Assembly: GCA_029098065.1 (NCBI GenBank)
Contig: JAQXNP010000016.1
Span: 1-15,060 of the forward strand
Reading direction: 5' to 3'
DNA from: Clostridiales bacterium
GTDB taxonomy: Bacteria; Bacillota; Clostridia; Oscillospirales; Oscillospiraceae
Length of the DNA stretch: 15,060 nt
Made by a program: the position numbers and the translations under genes. This document shows positions 1-5,031 of this stretch, piece by piece (within the stretch, counting starts at the first letter, position 1; each line of letters begins with the position of its first letter). The notes below the pieces were generated by a model. That model had not been told where the DNA came from. It did no database searches and saw nothing but the letters and a program-made list of their open reading frames with translations.

Positions 1-366
1 TCCCGCCCTGCCGGAGCCCCTCCGGTACCAGGGCGGATTGGTGAGGACCAGATCCCTCTCCCCGGGCAGGGGAACCGTCCGCAGATCGCCGGTGATGATC
101 TCCCCGGCCAGGCCGTTCTCCGCCAGATTCCGCCGGGCCCAGGCCGCGGCGGTTTCATCCCGTTCCACGCCGGTCAACGCCCCGCAGGGGACCCGCTCCG
201 CGCACAGCAGCAGCAACAGCCCCGCCCCGCAGCCCAGATCCAGCACCCGGTCCCCCGGCCTCAGTCCGGCGAACCGCCCCAGGGCCAAACTGTCGGCGGA
301 CAGGGGAAAACACCCGGCGTCCCAGCGGTAGGTATAGGGGCCGATCCGTTCCTCTCCGCCCCTCAC
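1..366 (-). CDS. tRNA1(Val) adenine-N6-methyltransferase-like protein (partial, 3' end off window)
   Basis: This is a class I SAM-dependent methyltransferase; 122 codons are visible and the C-terminus lies beyond position 1. The SAM-binding motif VLDLGCGAG and the catalytic motif NPPWY are both present. NPPY/W is typical of N6-adenine and glutamine methylases. The N-terminal stretch FPLSADSLALGRFA resembles the pre-motif region of the YabB/TrmN6 group, which methylates A37 of tRNA1(Val); that assignment is family knowledge plus inference. The start is a GTG at 366 whose GTGA overlaps the TGA stop of the upstream Nudix gene, so translation is probably coupled. Other N6-methylases such as PrmC cannot be excluded without the C-terminus. 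Confidence 0.75.
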   Translation of the reverse strand, partial: MRGGEERIGPYTYRWDAGCFPLSADSLALGRFAGLRPGDRVLDLGCGAGLLLLLCAERVPCGALTGVERDETAAAWARRNLAENGLAGEIITGDLRTVPLPGERDLVLTNPPWYRRGSGRAG

Positions 367-959
367 AGCCGTTCCGCCAGTCCCCGGAGCACCCGGGCGG
401 TGAGGCCCCAGATGGGCCTGCCCTCCCACATCCAGATGGGGACGTCAAAACGCCGCTCCCGCCAGGGATAGCCCCCGGGGAAGCCGATTTTTTCATAGGG
501 AAAATCCGCCGGAGCCTCCGTCCGGGACACGCAGCGGTAGACCTCCGGCGGGGTGGTCCGGAAAAAGTCCAGCGGGACGGTGAACGCCTCCTCCACCTCG
601 GCGGCGCTGGGGCGCAGAGCCGTCTCCCAGCCCGGCTCGAGACGGACCAGAAAGGGGCAGATGAGCAGTCCGGCGGGGCCGATCTCCCGATCCAGAGCGG
701 GCCCCAGCCGGGCTCTGATCCCCAGCTCCTCCTCCAGTTCCCGGAGGGCGGCCTCCTCCGGGGTCTCCCCCGGTTCCACCCCGCCGCCGGGGAGGCACAC
801 CTCTCCCGGCTGGGTGTCCAGGGTGGACGCCCGCACTTCCAGGAGGACGGAAAGATCCTCCCCCTCTCCGGCCACGGGCACCGCCAGAGCGCAGGCCCGC
901 CGGACATTTCTGTTCCGGGCACCGGATATCACGCGGTCAGTCAGTTCTTTGTATGTCAT
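363..959 (-). CDS. Nudix hydrolase, CoA diphosphatase-like (NudL/NUDT7 type)
   Basis: The 198-residue protein probably hydrolyses a nucleoside-diphosphate-linked substrate, such as CoA to phosphopantetheine plus 3',5'-ADP, in the cytoplasm. A complete Nudix box spans residues 59-81: G59, E65, then R73-E74-L-E-E77-E78-x-G80, which supplies the Mg2+-binding glutamates. Just before it, a stretch ending GEVCLPGG resembles the extra motif of CoA pyrophosphatases, which have GxVxFPGG there, so CoA is the favoured substrate by inference. The ATG at 959 is chosen because GGAGAGAG lies immediately upstream. An in-frame ATG at 995 would add 12 residues and has no better ribosome site. It is the middle gene of a minus-strand operon. 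Confidence 0.85.
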   Translation of the reverse strand: MTYKELTDRVISGARNRNVRRACALAVPVAGEGEDLSVLLEVRASTLDTQPGEVCLPGGGVEPGETPEEAALRELEEELGIRARLGPALDREIGPAGLLICPFLVRLEPGWETALRPSAAEVEEAFTVPLDFFRTTPPEVYRCVSRTEAPADFPYEKIGFPGGYPWRERRFDVPIWMWEGRPIWGLTARVLRGLAERL

Positions 960-1014
960 ATCTCTCTCCAAAATGGCCGTCAGGCCCCGCAGCATGTCCG
1001 GGCCCGCCCGTTTT

Positions 1015-1824
1015 TCACAGCAGGATGAACCCATAGGTCCGGGCCATCCGCTCCAGAAATTCCGGATCCAGATCTCCGGTTCCATCCCAGAAGGCCCGGC
1101 CCTGATAGCAGCGCAGGGCCCGCTCCAGCAGTTCGGGCACATCACTCCACAGGCACAGGGCATCCCGGATGGCGTACTGAGCCTCCGCGAAGGCCCACAG
1201 GTCGTCCTCATCCAGTACAGATATCTTCAGCGCCCCCTGAGGCCGCTGCTCCTCTGCCTCCAAAATGTTTTCCACCAGTTCAGGGCCGCAGCGGATCTCC
1301 TCCCCTACGTCCACATCGGGGGTGATAAACCGGGCCTCGGTGCCGCTGGCGCAGGGGATCACATCCGGATCTGTCAGTGCGGAGCCCAGCTCCAGCGCCA
1401 ATGCGGGCCGGGGCAGCTCTCCCGGCCACACCAGCGGCACCGTGGCATAGGGGGCCAGGCGACGGTACTGACCGGCCAGGGCCTCCGGGTCCTCCCCCTC
1501 CAGCCCGAAGGCGGCGCAGCCCATGCCCTCCATGACGATGAGGGCGGCCAGAACATCCACGTCCAGAGGGGTGCGTCCCTCCTCATCACAGCGATACGTA
1601 CACCACACCGGTCCTTCGGCGGCCAGCAGCGCGGCCCGGCCGGCGGCCAGCGAGGTCAGTCCGGAGACCCACACCGGATCTGTCCGACCCTTCAGGGCGC
1701 CGGCACACAGGGATACCGCCTGTTCAAATTTCTCCGGGGCGGGCGGCGCGTCCAGATCGGGGGCCTCCAGACGGAAGGAGGGGGCGGGGCGGAGGGTGGG
1801 GATCAGCGGTAAGGGTACGTCCAT
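1015..1824 (-). CDS. MetH-like protein, probably degenerate homocysteine methyltransferase/pterin-binding homologue
   Basis: I do not recognise this 269-residue protein with certainty. Its middle part (about residues 70-140: PVWCTYRCDEEGRTPLDVDV, a GMGCAAFGLEGED turn, then PLVWPGELP) follows the order of the homocysteine S-methyltransferase barrel. The C-terminal part (DEDDLWAFAEAQ, LCLWSDVPELLERALRCYQG) recalls pterin-binding domains of MetH. The expected zinc cysteine after the 'GLN' turn is replaced (GLEGE), and no GGCCGT motif or N-terminal GAMGT motif is seen, so it is probably not a standard methionine synthase. The ATG at 1824 has a clear AAAGGAGAG ribosome site. It is the first gene of the operon that leads to the Nudix and methyltransferase genes, 55 nt downstream. 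Confidence 0.6.
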   Translation of the reverse strand: MDVPLPLIPTLRPAPSFRLEAPDLDAPPAPEKFEQAVSLCAGALKGRTDPVWVSGLTSLAAGRAALLAAEGPVWCTYRCDEEGRTPLDVDVLAALIVMEGMGCAAFGLEGEDPEALAGQYRRLAPYATVPLVWPGELPRPALALELGSALTDPDVIPCASGTEARFITPDVDVGEEIRCGPELVENILEAEEQRPQGALKISVLDEDDLWAFAEAQYAIRDALCLWSDVPELLERALRCYQGRAFWDGTGDLDPEFLERMARTYGFILL

Positions 1825-1839
1825 AGATCGGGCTCTCCT

Positions 1840-1869
1840 TTTACAATCAAAATGGGATCAGGATAGTAT
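1840..1869 (+). promoter_or_regulatory. Candidate divergent promoter for the membrane zinc-ribbon gene
   Basis: On the plus strand TTTACA (1840-1845) and TAGTAT (1864-1869) are 18 bp apart. The -10 shares five bases with the minus-strand -10, so the two promoters would compete for polymerase. It is weaker than the opposing one. Confidence 0.4.
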
Positions 1870-1894
1870 ATCACGGATGCGGCCGGAATTGCAA
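1865..1894 (-). promoter_or_regulatory. Sigma-A type promoter for the minus-strand operon at 1-1824
   Basis: On the minus strand the -35 element is TTGCAA (1889-1894) and the -10 is TATACT (1865-1870), with 18 bp between them. It lies about 40 bp upstream of the ATG at 1824. Its -10 overlaps the -10 of a candidate plus-strand promoter. Confidence 0.6.
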
Positions 1895-1929
1895 GGCGGA
1901 GAGCCCAACGTCCCAATCAGGGGAGATGT

Positions 1930-2208
1930 ATGATGAAAAAAAGAGGAGTCAGCAGAGTTAGGAACCGACTAGTTTTCGGCCTGATAATCGCATTTCTTAT
2001 ATTGTTTTTGTCTGGGGCTATGATTAAATCATCTGTGTTGATGTACCTCTCCATTGCCCCTTTTGTAATCGCTTTTGTATTACTGATTACAACAAATCGC
2101 TGTCCTAATTGCGGAGAATACTTCCGAGGTGTTTATTGGTCAAAAGAAGCAGGTTTTTGTCGTAAATGCGGCGAGAAGATTCATTTTGATGATGAGATAA
2201 AGGAATAA
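1930..2208 (+). CDS. Small membrane protein with C-terminal zinc ribbon
   Basis: This is a 92-residue protein of unknown function. A basic N-terminus is followed by two hydrophobic segments (about residues 14-31 and 37-54), which probably form a helical hairpin in the membrane. A C-terminal four-cysteine ribbon follows, with CPNC at 58-61 and CRKC at 77-80, so the ribbon probably faces the cytoplasm. GGGGAGATGT precedes tandem ATG codons at 1930 and 1933; either may be used. The gene is clearly AT-rich, with many A/T third positions, while both flanks are strongly GC-rich. That suggests recent acquisition or a different selective regime. It stands alone and ends before a hairpin. Confidence 0.75.
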   Translation: MMKKRGVSRVRNRLVFGLIIAFLILFLSGAMIKSSVLMYLSIAPFVIAFVLLITTNRCPNCGEYFRGVYWSKEAGFCRKCGEKIHFDDEIKE

Positions 2209-2232
2209 CAACTTCCAGTTTATCTGACTGCT

Positions 2233-2267
2233 GAAAAGGCTTTGCTTTGAACCGGCGAAGCCTTTTC
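2233..2267 (+). terminator. Hairpin after the membrane zinc-ribbon gene
   Basis: The arms GAAAAGGCTT (2233-2242) and AAGCCTTTTC (2258-2267) are perfect inverted repeats, and the inner bases TGC/GCG extend the pairing. The descending arm ends in TTTTC, giving only a short U stretch. It sits 25 nt after the stop of the upstream gene. Confidence 0.5.
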
Positions 2268-2392
2268 CGTCATTTCGATGAACAATTTCCCAAGAGCCTA
2301 AACCCAACACATGAAGCGAAAAGGGAGGCCCCGACTGTTTCCGCCGCAGGGCAAACCGGAACCGGCGGGCTCCGGATTCTTCCGGTCGGAAC

Positions 2393-2430
2393 AGAGCGGG
2401 GACCCGGCCTGACCGCCGGGTCCCCGCTCT
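2393..2430. terminator. Strong 15-bp hairpin between convergent genes
   Basis: The arms AGAGCGGGGACCCGG (2393-2407) and CCGGGTCCCCGCTCT (2416-2430) pair perfectly around an 8-nt loop. It lies just after the stop of the minus-strand SdpI-like gene. No good T-run follows on either strand (TTCATTTT on plus), so its efficiency and direction are uncertain. The remaining bases of this intergenic stretch (2268-2392) show no gene that I can support. Confidence 0.45.
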
Positions 2431-2439
2431 GGATTCATT

Positions 2440-3087
2440 TTATGATGCCCGCTTTTCCCGGTACCACTTCCAGCTCATGACATAGGTCAGCGCCACGCCG
2501 CCGAACAGGATCAGGAGAAAGATTCCCAGAAATACCTTCTCCGGGGCCAGGAGACTGAGGGGAAAGCAGGACAGGCCGGCAATAAAGATTACCCGTCCCC
2601 CCATCCGCTGGGTCTTGTTCCACACGTCCGGGTCGCTGAGGGCCCAGGGCGTCCGAAAGCCCATAAACCAGTTGCTTTTCACCTTGCCCATCATGTTTCC
2701 GATGACGAGGAACAGGACCCCGATGGCCAGCCCTATCGCCCGGCTCACCGAGATCCGGCCCGGATGAAGGGATTCGGACAGGGTGATGACCATACACAGC
2801 AGCAGGAACAGTGCCAGCAGCACCCCCATGCCGTCATACCAGCCCTGAAATTTCTCATAGTTTCGCCGTTTTGGGTCCAGCCGGGGCAAAAACTGAAACA
2901 GGGCCGCCACGGCGGGAGAGATCCCCGCCAGAATCCACAGGGCGGCCCGGGAGCTGTAGGTCACGGTGCCGTCCAGATTCCAGTGAGTAGGCACCCGCTC
3001 CGGCAGCCCGGGCAGGCAGACCAGCACCAATACCACGGGCAGCAGGGCCAGAATCCACATGGCCCCGATGGCTTTCTTACTCTTCAT
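2440..3087 (-). CDS. SdpI-family membrane protein (DUF1648 plus SdpI domain)
   Basis: This is a 215-residue integral membrane protein with about six hydrophobic segments. The N-terminal DUF1648 signature PTHWN lies at residues 33-37. The SdpI-type signature is at about 139-159 (NWFMGFRTPWALSDPDVW). In Bacillus, SdpI confers immunity to the SDP killing toxin and sequesters the SdpR repressor at the membrane. Many clostridial homologues lack a toxin gene, and none is visible here, so the role is open. The ATG at 3087 lies inside the end of the upstream repressor gene (11-nt overlap, shifted frame), which implies translational coupling and makes the pair a repressor plus membrane-partner module. 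Confidence 0.85.
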   Translation of the reverse strand: MKSKKAIGAMWILALLPVVLVLVCLPGLPERVPTHWNLDGTVTYSSRAALWILAGISPAVAALFQFLPRLDPKRRNYEKFQGWYDGMGVLLALFLLLCMVITLSESLHPGRISVSRAIGLAIGVLFLVIGNMMGKVKSNWFMGFRTPWALSDPDVWNKTQRMGGRVIFIAGLSCFPLSLLAPEKVFLGIFLLILFGGVALTYVMSWKWYREKRAS

Positions 3088-3361
3088 GGCTGTTTTCTCC
3101 TTTCAATCCGGCAATCCAGGCTGTGATCTCGTCCAGGACGGAGAGATTCAGCTCGTAATAGATATATTTCCCGCGCTTGTCGTCGCTGACCAGACCTGCT
3201 TCCTTCAGAACTGACAGGTGGTGGGAGATGGTTGCCCCCGTCATGTCAAACCGGGCTCCGATCTCCCCCGCCGTCAGAGCCCCTCCCTTCAGCAGATCCA
3301 GAATGGCCCGGCGGGTGGGATCGCCCAGGGCCTTGAACGTCTGTTGAAATCCCAATTCCAT
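3077..3361 (-). CDS. ArsR-family transcriptional repressor (SdpR-like)
   Basis: This 94-residue winged-helix repressor has the typical ArsR N-terminus TFKALGDPTRRAIL, a recognition helix around residues 41-56 (TGATISHHLSVLKEAGLV) and a wing with RGKYIYYEL. It lacks the metal-binding CxC of arsenic or zinc sensors, which fits the SdpR group. The frame is open to an upstream ATG at 3421, but the predicted promoter (3386-3414) lies inside that extension, and 3421 has no ribosome site. The ATG at 3361, preceded by GAGG, is therefore chosen, although the spacing is tight. A 13-bp sequence repeated at the promoter is the likely autoregulatory operator. It overlaps the SdpI-like gene downstream. Confidence 0.85.
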   Translation of the reverse strand: MELGFQQTFKALGDPTRRAILDLLKGGALTAGEIGARFDMTGATISHHLSVLKEAGLVSDDKRGKYIYYELNLSVLDEITAWIAGLKGENSHEE

Positions 3362-3379
3362 CGCCTCATTTCGAAGTTC

Positions 3380-3444
3380 ATCTAAATAATAGCGCACCCC
3401 AAAGCGCTTGTCAAGATACATTTTGATATTTATCTAAATAATAG
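3380..3444 (-). repeat. Two 13-bp direct repeats flanking the ArsR promoter (likely operator)
   Basis: CTATTATTTAGAT occurs twice on the minus strand, at 3380-3392 (covering the -10 and start region) and at 3432-3444 (upstream of the -35), exactly 52 bp apart. A GATA-TT-TATC inverted repeat (3425-3434) abuts the upstream copy. ArsR-family repressors bind AT-rich sites over their own promoters, so these are good operator candidates. Cooperative binding across the promoter is an inference. Confidence 0.6.
3386..3414 (-). promoter_or_regulatory. Near-consensus promoter of the ArsR/SdpI operon
   Basis: On the minus strand TTGACA (3409-3414) and TATTAT (3386-3391) are separated by 17 bp. Transcription should start near 3379, only about 18 nt before the ATG at 3361. 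This placement decides the start codon of the repressor. Confidence 0.8.
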
Positions 3445-3527
3445 CTCTGACAGACGCTTCCAGCCTGGCCTGTCCGGCAAACAGGACTCTTCCAAACACG
3501 TTTTTTCCAGGGATCCCTTTAGTTGTA

Positions 3528-3556
3528 TTGCAGTACGAAAAAAATCGTGGTACCAT
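3528..3556 (+). promoter_or_regulatory. Candidate promoter before the LexA-like box
   Basis: TTGCAG (3528-3533) and TACCAT (3551-3556) are 17 bp apart on the plus strand. The expected start point, around 3563, falls at the edge of the palindrome described next. Confidence 0.45.
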
Positions 3557-3563
3557 TACCCAA

Positions 3564-3587
3564 GGAATAGAACTTATGTTCTATTCC
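3564..3587. promoter_or_regulatory. LexA/SOS-like palindromic operator
   Basis: The 10-bp arms GGAATAGAAC (3564-3573) and GTTCTATTCC (3578-3587) are perfectly inverted around TTAT. The core GAACTTATGTTC (3570-3581) matches the Gram-positive LexA (DinR) box GAAC-N4-GTTC. It lies right at the predicted start of transcription and 20 nt before a small ORF with a ribosome site, where a repressor would block initiation. A different palindrome-binding repressor is possible. Confidence 0.5.
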
Positions 3588-3606
3588 GGAAGGAGATGTG
3601 GAGACC

Positions 3607-3666
3607 ATGAAACGAACATCGAGGAACACACGCCACGGGGCAGCGGGCACTGCGGGGACAGGATAA
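3607..3666 (+). CDS. Candidate 19-residue basic peptide under the LexA-like box
   Basis: The ATG at 3607 is preceded by GGAAGGAG and opens a frame of 19 codons (MKRTSRNTRHGAAGTAGTG) ending in TAA at 3664-3666. The product is basic, not hydrophobic, and has no recognised family. Support comes only from the ribosome site, the candidate promoter and the operator-like palindrome. It could also be the remnant of a decayed gene or a transcript whose function lies in the RNA. The stop codon abuts an A-run belonging to a minus-strand terminator. Confidence 0.3.
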   Translation: MKRTSRNTRHGAAGTAGTG

Positions 3667-3702
3667 AAAATCCGCCCGTCTCCGCAGCCCGGAGCGGGCG
3701 GA
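3665..3702 (-). terminator. Intrinsic terminator, minus strand, distal to the tRNA pair
   Basis: On the minus strand an 8-bp outer stem (TCCGCCCG at 3695-3702 with CGGGCGGA at 3671-3678) encloses a second stem CTCCG/CGGAG and is followed directly by TTTTTT (3670-3665). It lies about 120 bp beyond the terminator of the tRNA unit, so it either backs up that terminator or ends a separate small transcript. Confidence 0.65.
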
Positions 3703-3784
3703 GTCCGATGGGTTCGGTGGAAAACGGCGTCCCGGCAGGTGTGCCGCGATCCACCCGCCGGGACAGCGCCTGCGGATCCCTGCC
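3703..3784 (-). other. Structured intergenic stretch, possible small RNA
   Basis: No gene is supported here, but the DNA can fold well. TCCCGGC (3730-3736) pairs with GCCGGGA (3757-3763), and GGTG (3738-3741) pairs with CACC (3752-3755), around a 10-nt loop. Together with the terminator at 3665-3702 this could be the 3' part of a small minus-strand RNA, or read-through from the tRNAs. No separate promoter for it was found, and no known RNA motif such as the SRP RNA tetraloop domain or 6S RNA was recognised. Confidence 0.25.
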
Positions 3785-3824
3785 AAAACAAAACGGCAAC
3801 CCCTGACGGGGTCACCGTTTTGTT
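3785..3824 (-). terminator. Terminator of the tRNA-Thr/tRNA-Tyr transcript
   Basis: Reading the minus strand just after the tRNA-Tyr CCA, ACAAAACGG and CCCC pair with GGGG and CCGTTTTGT around a small internal bulge, with loop GTCA, and TTTTG follows. It is well placed as the end of the tRNA transcript. Confidence 0.7.
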
Positions 3825-3908
3825 GGTGGAGGAGGGTGGATTCGAACCACCGAAGCGATACGCAACAGATTTACAGTCTGCCCCATTTGGCCACTCTGGA
3901 ACTCCTCC
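3824..3908 (-). tRNA. tRNA-Tyr (anticodon GUA)
   Basis: On the minus strand the acceptor stem GGAGGAG (3908-3902) pairs with CTCCTCC (3834-3828). It is followed by discriminator A and an encoded CCA (3826-3824). The anticodon loop CTGTAAA lies in a five-pair stem, giving GTA. The T arm GGTGGTTCGAATCCACC is complete. The length of 82 nt without CCA and the extra variable arm fit bacterial tRNA-Tyr. It follows tRNA-Thr by 9 nt on the same transcript. Confidence 0.97.
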
Positions 3909-3917
3909 GTATTCAGT

Positions 3918-3993
3918 TGGAGCTGGTGGACGGATTCGAACCCCCGACCTGCTGATTACAAATCAGCTGCTCTACCAGCTGAGCTACACCAGC
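3918..3993 (-). tRNA. tRNA-Thr (anticodon UGU)
   Basis: The minus-strand acceptor stem GCTGGTG (3993-3987) pairs with CACCAGC (3928-3922), then discriminator T and an encoded CCA. The D arm (TAGCTCAGCTGGTAGAGCA), anticodon loop TTTGTAA in a GCTGA/TCAGC stem, and T arm with GGTTCGAATCC are all present. It is the first gene of the two-tRNA unit, about 17 nt after the expected start of transcription. Confidence 0.97.
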
Positions 3994-4016
3994 ACGGCTG
4001 TCCAACAGCAGGGTTT

Positions 4017-4045
4017 ATTTTAACAGAAGTGCAGGAGGTTGTCAA
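4017..4045 (-). promoter_or_regulatory. Strong promoter of the tRNA-Thr/tRNA-Tyr unit
   Basis: On the minus strand consensus TTGACA (4040-4045) and TAAAAT (4017-4022) are separated by 17 bp. The spacing to the tRNA 5' end at 3993 is appropriate. The element overlaps the 5' end of the divergent plus-strand frame that begins at 4029. Confidence 0.85.
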
Positions 4046-4232
4046 GAAAAAGTTGTACGTTTTTTGGGGCGGGGGCAAACGGCCTCTGCTGCCTCCCCTA
4101 CGGGACCCCCAGCTGGCCCGTCCCACAGCCTGGTGCATACGGTGCCGGGGGGAGATCTATGAGGGAGACGGTCCCCTCTGTCCGGTCTGCCGGGCGGAGG
4201 AGCGGGAGAAGGAGGATACAGAAGAAGAATGA
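4029..4232 (+). CDS. Small zinc-ribbon protein (start uncertain)
   Basis: This is a small protein of unknown function. The convincing part is the C-terminal half: CIRC at residues 36-39 and CPVC at 51-54 form a four-cysteine ribbon, followed by an acidic-basic charged tail (EEREKEDTEEE). The only in-frame starts are GTG at 4029 and TTG at 4053. Neither has a well-spaced ribosome site, and the first overlaps the tRNA promoter, so the true N-terminus is unresolved. The stop overlaps the next gene's start (ATGA at 4229), so the two are probably translated together. The ribbon may bind nucleic acid or a protein partner, but this is inference. Confidence 0.6.
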   Translation: MQEVVKKKLYVFWGGGKRPLLPPLRDPQLARPTAWCIRCRGEIYEGDGPLCPVCRAEEREKEDTEEE

Positions 4233-4456
4233 CTTTGGCGCAACTGGCAGTGAGCTACCGGGATCAGGCAGATATCCTGCGCCACCGCATCCAGCTGGTC
4301 AGCGAGCTTCCCGCCCGCACTCAGGAAGAGCGGCTGGCCAAAGCCGAGCGGCTGCGCATTCTGGAGGCTATGCGCCGGGATGTGAGGGACGTGGCGGTGA
4401 TCTGCGAGCGATACTACGAGAGGGGGTACCGAAAGAATGAGCGGTACGCGATATAG
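4229..4456 (+). CDS. Helical 75-residue protein of unknown function
   Basis: This is a short, charged, almost entirely helical protein. A central stretch rich in Glu, Arg and Leu (ARTQEERLAKAERLRILEAM) suggests a coiled coil, and the C-terminus ends with ERYYERGYRKNERY. No catalytic motif is visible. It overlaps the upstream zinc-ribbon gene by 4 nt and the downstream sigma-like gene by 20 nt, so it is surely part of the same unit. I recall similar small helical proteins next to short sigma-like genes in gut clostridia, but I assign no function. A partner or regulator of the adjacent sigma-like protein is a reasonable guess. Confidence 0.7.
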   Translation: MTLAQLAVSYRDQADILRHRIQLVSELPARTQEERLAKAERLRILEAMRRDVRDVAVICERYYERGYRKNERYAI

Positions 4457-4763
4457 AAGGGGAGGCATTTATGCCGCCGATATGGCGCGCTATGCCCGGA
4501 TGCTCTCCGAAGAAAATACCAACAGCGAGGAATTGGACCGGGTCAAGCTGGCCCTGTGGCGGGCGCTGCACGAAGATATCACCGAAAAGCAGAGGCGCTA
4601 CCTGCTGCTTTACTACGGTGACGGGATGAAGATGGAAGAGATCGGCAAGCGCTGCGGGGTGGACAAGTCCACCGTCTCCCGCACCATCAAGCGGGGAGAG
4701 CTCCGGCTCAGGCGCTGTCTCCGCTACGGGGCGAAACGGTTCCTGCTGGATGAGGAACACTGA
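4437..4763 (+). CDS. Short sigma-70 region 4-like DNA-binding protein
   Basis: This 108-residue protein has a C-terminal helix-turn-helix of the sigma region 4 type at about residues 48-95: ITEKQRRYLLLYYGDGMKMEEIG, then CGVDKSTVSRTIKRGELRLR. The Gly-Val-Asp-x-Ser-Thr-Val-Ser turn is characteristic. There is no region 2, so it cannot bind the -10 element and core as a complete sigma factor would. It may act as a positive regulator, like the late-gene activators of phages and conjugative elements. The ATG at 4437 overlaps the preceding gene; an in-frame ATG at 4482 is an alternative. A phage or element origin is possible, but no integrase or structural gene lies nearby. Confidence 0.8.
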   Translation: MSGTRYRRGGIYAADMARYARMLSEENTNSEELDRVKLALWRALHEDITEKQRRYLLLYYGDGMKMEEIGKRCGVDKSTVSRTIKRGELRLRRCLRYGAKRFLLDEEH

Positions 4764-4926
4764 ATTCCCGACGGGTCTGTCCCAGACAGCGGGTAAAAAC
4801 AATGTGGGTGATGACCACTGCGGGGACATTGTCAACTCCGCCTGCCGTGATTTCGCCGCCTTTCTGATCCTGGTCGTGGGGCTGACTGCCCGGCGGGAAA
4901 GGGCGCACAAAACCGCGGGCCTGTGA
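4750..4926 (+). CDS. Possible 58-residue protein at the end of the sigma-like cassette
   Basis: A frame of 58 codons starts at ATG 4750, within the last codons of the sigma-like gene (14-nt overlap), and ends with TGA at 4924-4926, just before a terminator. Third codon positions are mostly G or C, as in real genes here. Near the C-terminus there is one short hydrophobic stretch (FAAFLILVVGL) followed by basic residues. No ribosome site is visible and no family was recognised. Without this frame, the 200 bp up to the terminator would be unexplained. Confidence 0.4.
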   Translation: MRNTEFPTGLSQTAGKNNVGDDHCGDIVNSACRDFAAFLILVVGLTARRERAHKTAGL

Positions 4927-4959
4927 CAAATCAAATAGACGGAAAAGCAGGCTCCGTCT

Positions 4960-5000
4960 GCGGGAAGGGCGCAATGCCCTTCCCGCGCTTTTTATTTTTC
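4960..5000 (+). terminator. Intrinsic terminator of the small-gene cassette
   Basis: The arms GCGGGAAGGGC (4960-4970) and GCCCTTCCCGC (4976-4986) form a perfect 11-bp stem with a 5-nt loop. A T-rich tail GCTTTTTATTTTT follows. It separates the sigma-like cassette from rpoN. Confidence 0.85.
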
Positions 5001-5031
5001 TTCGCCGTCGCGATCAAGGCTGTGACCGGCA

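Noticed and set aside
553..1812. Long open frame (419 codons) on the plus strand opposite the Nudix and MetH-like genes
   Set aside because: It is antisense to two genes with recognisable motifs; its product is low in complexity and rich in Arg, Gly, Ser and Gln, as expected of a shadow frame in GC-rich DNA.
3564..3702. Type I toxin-antitoxin pair (small ORF with opposing RNA)
   Set aside because: The peptide is basic and not hydrophobic, no promoter was found for the opposing RNA, and the overlap is limited to a terminator tail.
3703..3784. SRP RNA, 5S rRNA or 6S RNA
   Set aside because: The conserved GGAA-tetraloop domain of SRP RNA, the 5S core sequence and the long 6S hairpin with a central bubble were looked for by eye and not found.
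3519..3815. Several overlapping frames of 70-98 codons on both strands between the ArsR gene and the tRNAs
   Set aside because: They lack ribosome sites, contradict each other and cross the palindrome and terminators. Only the 19-codon frame has local support.
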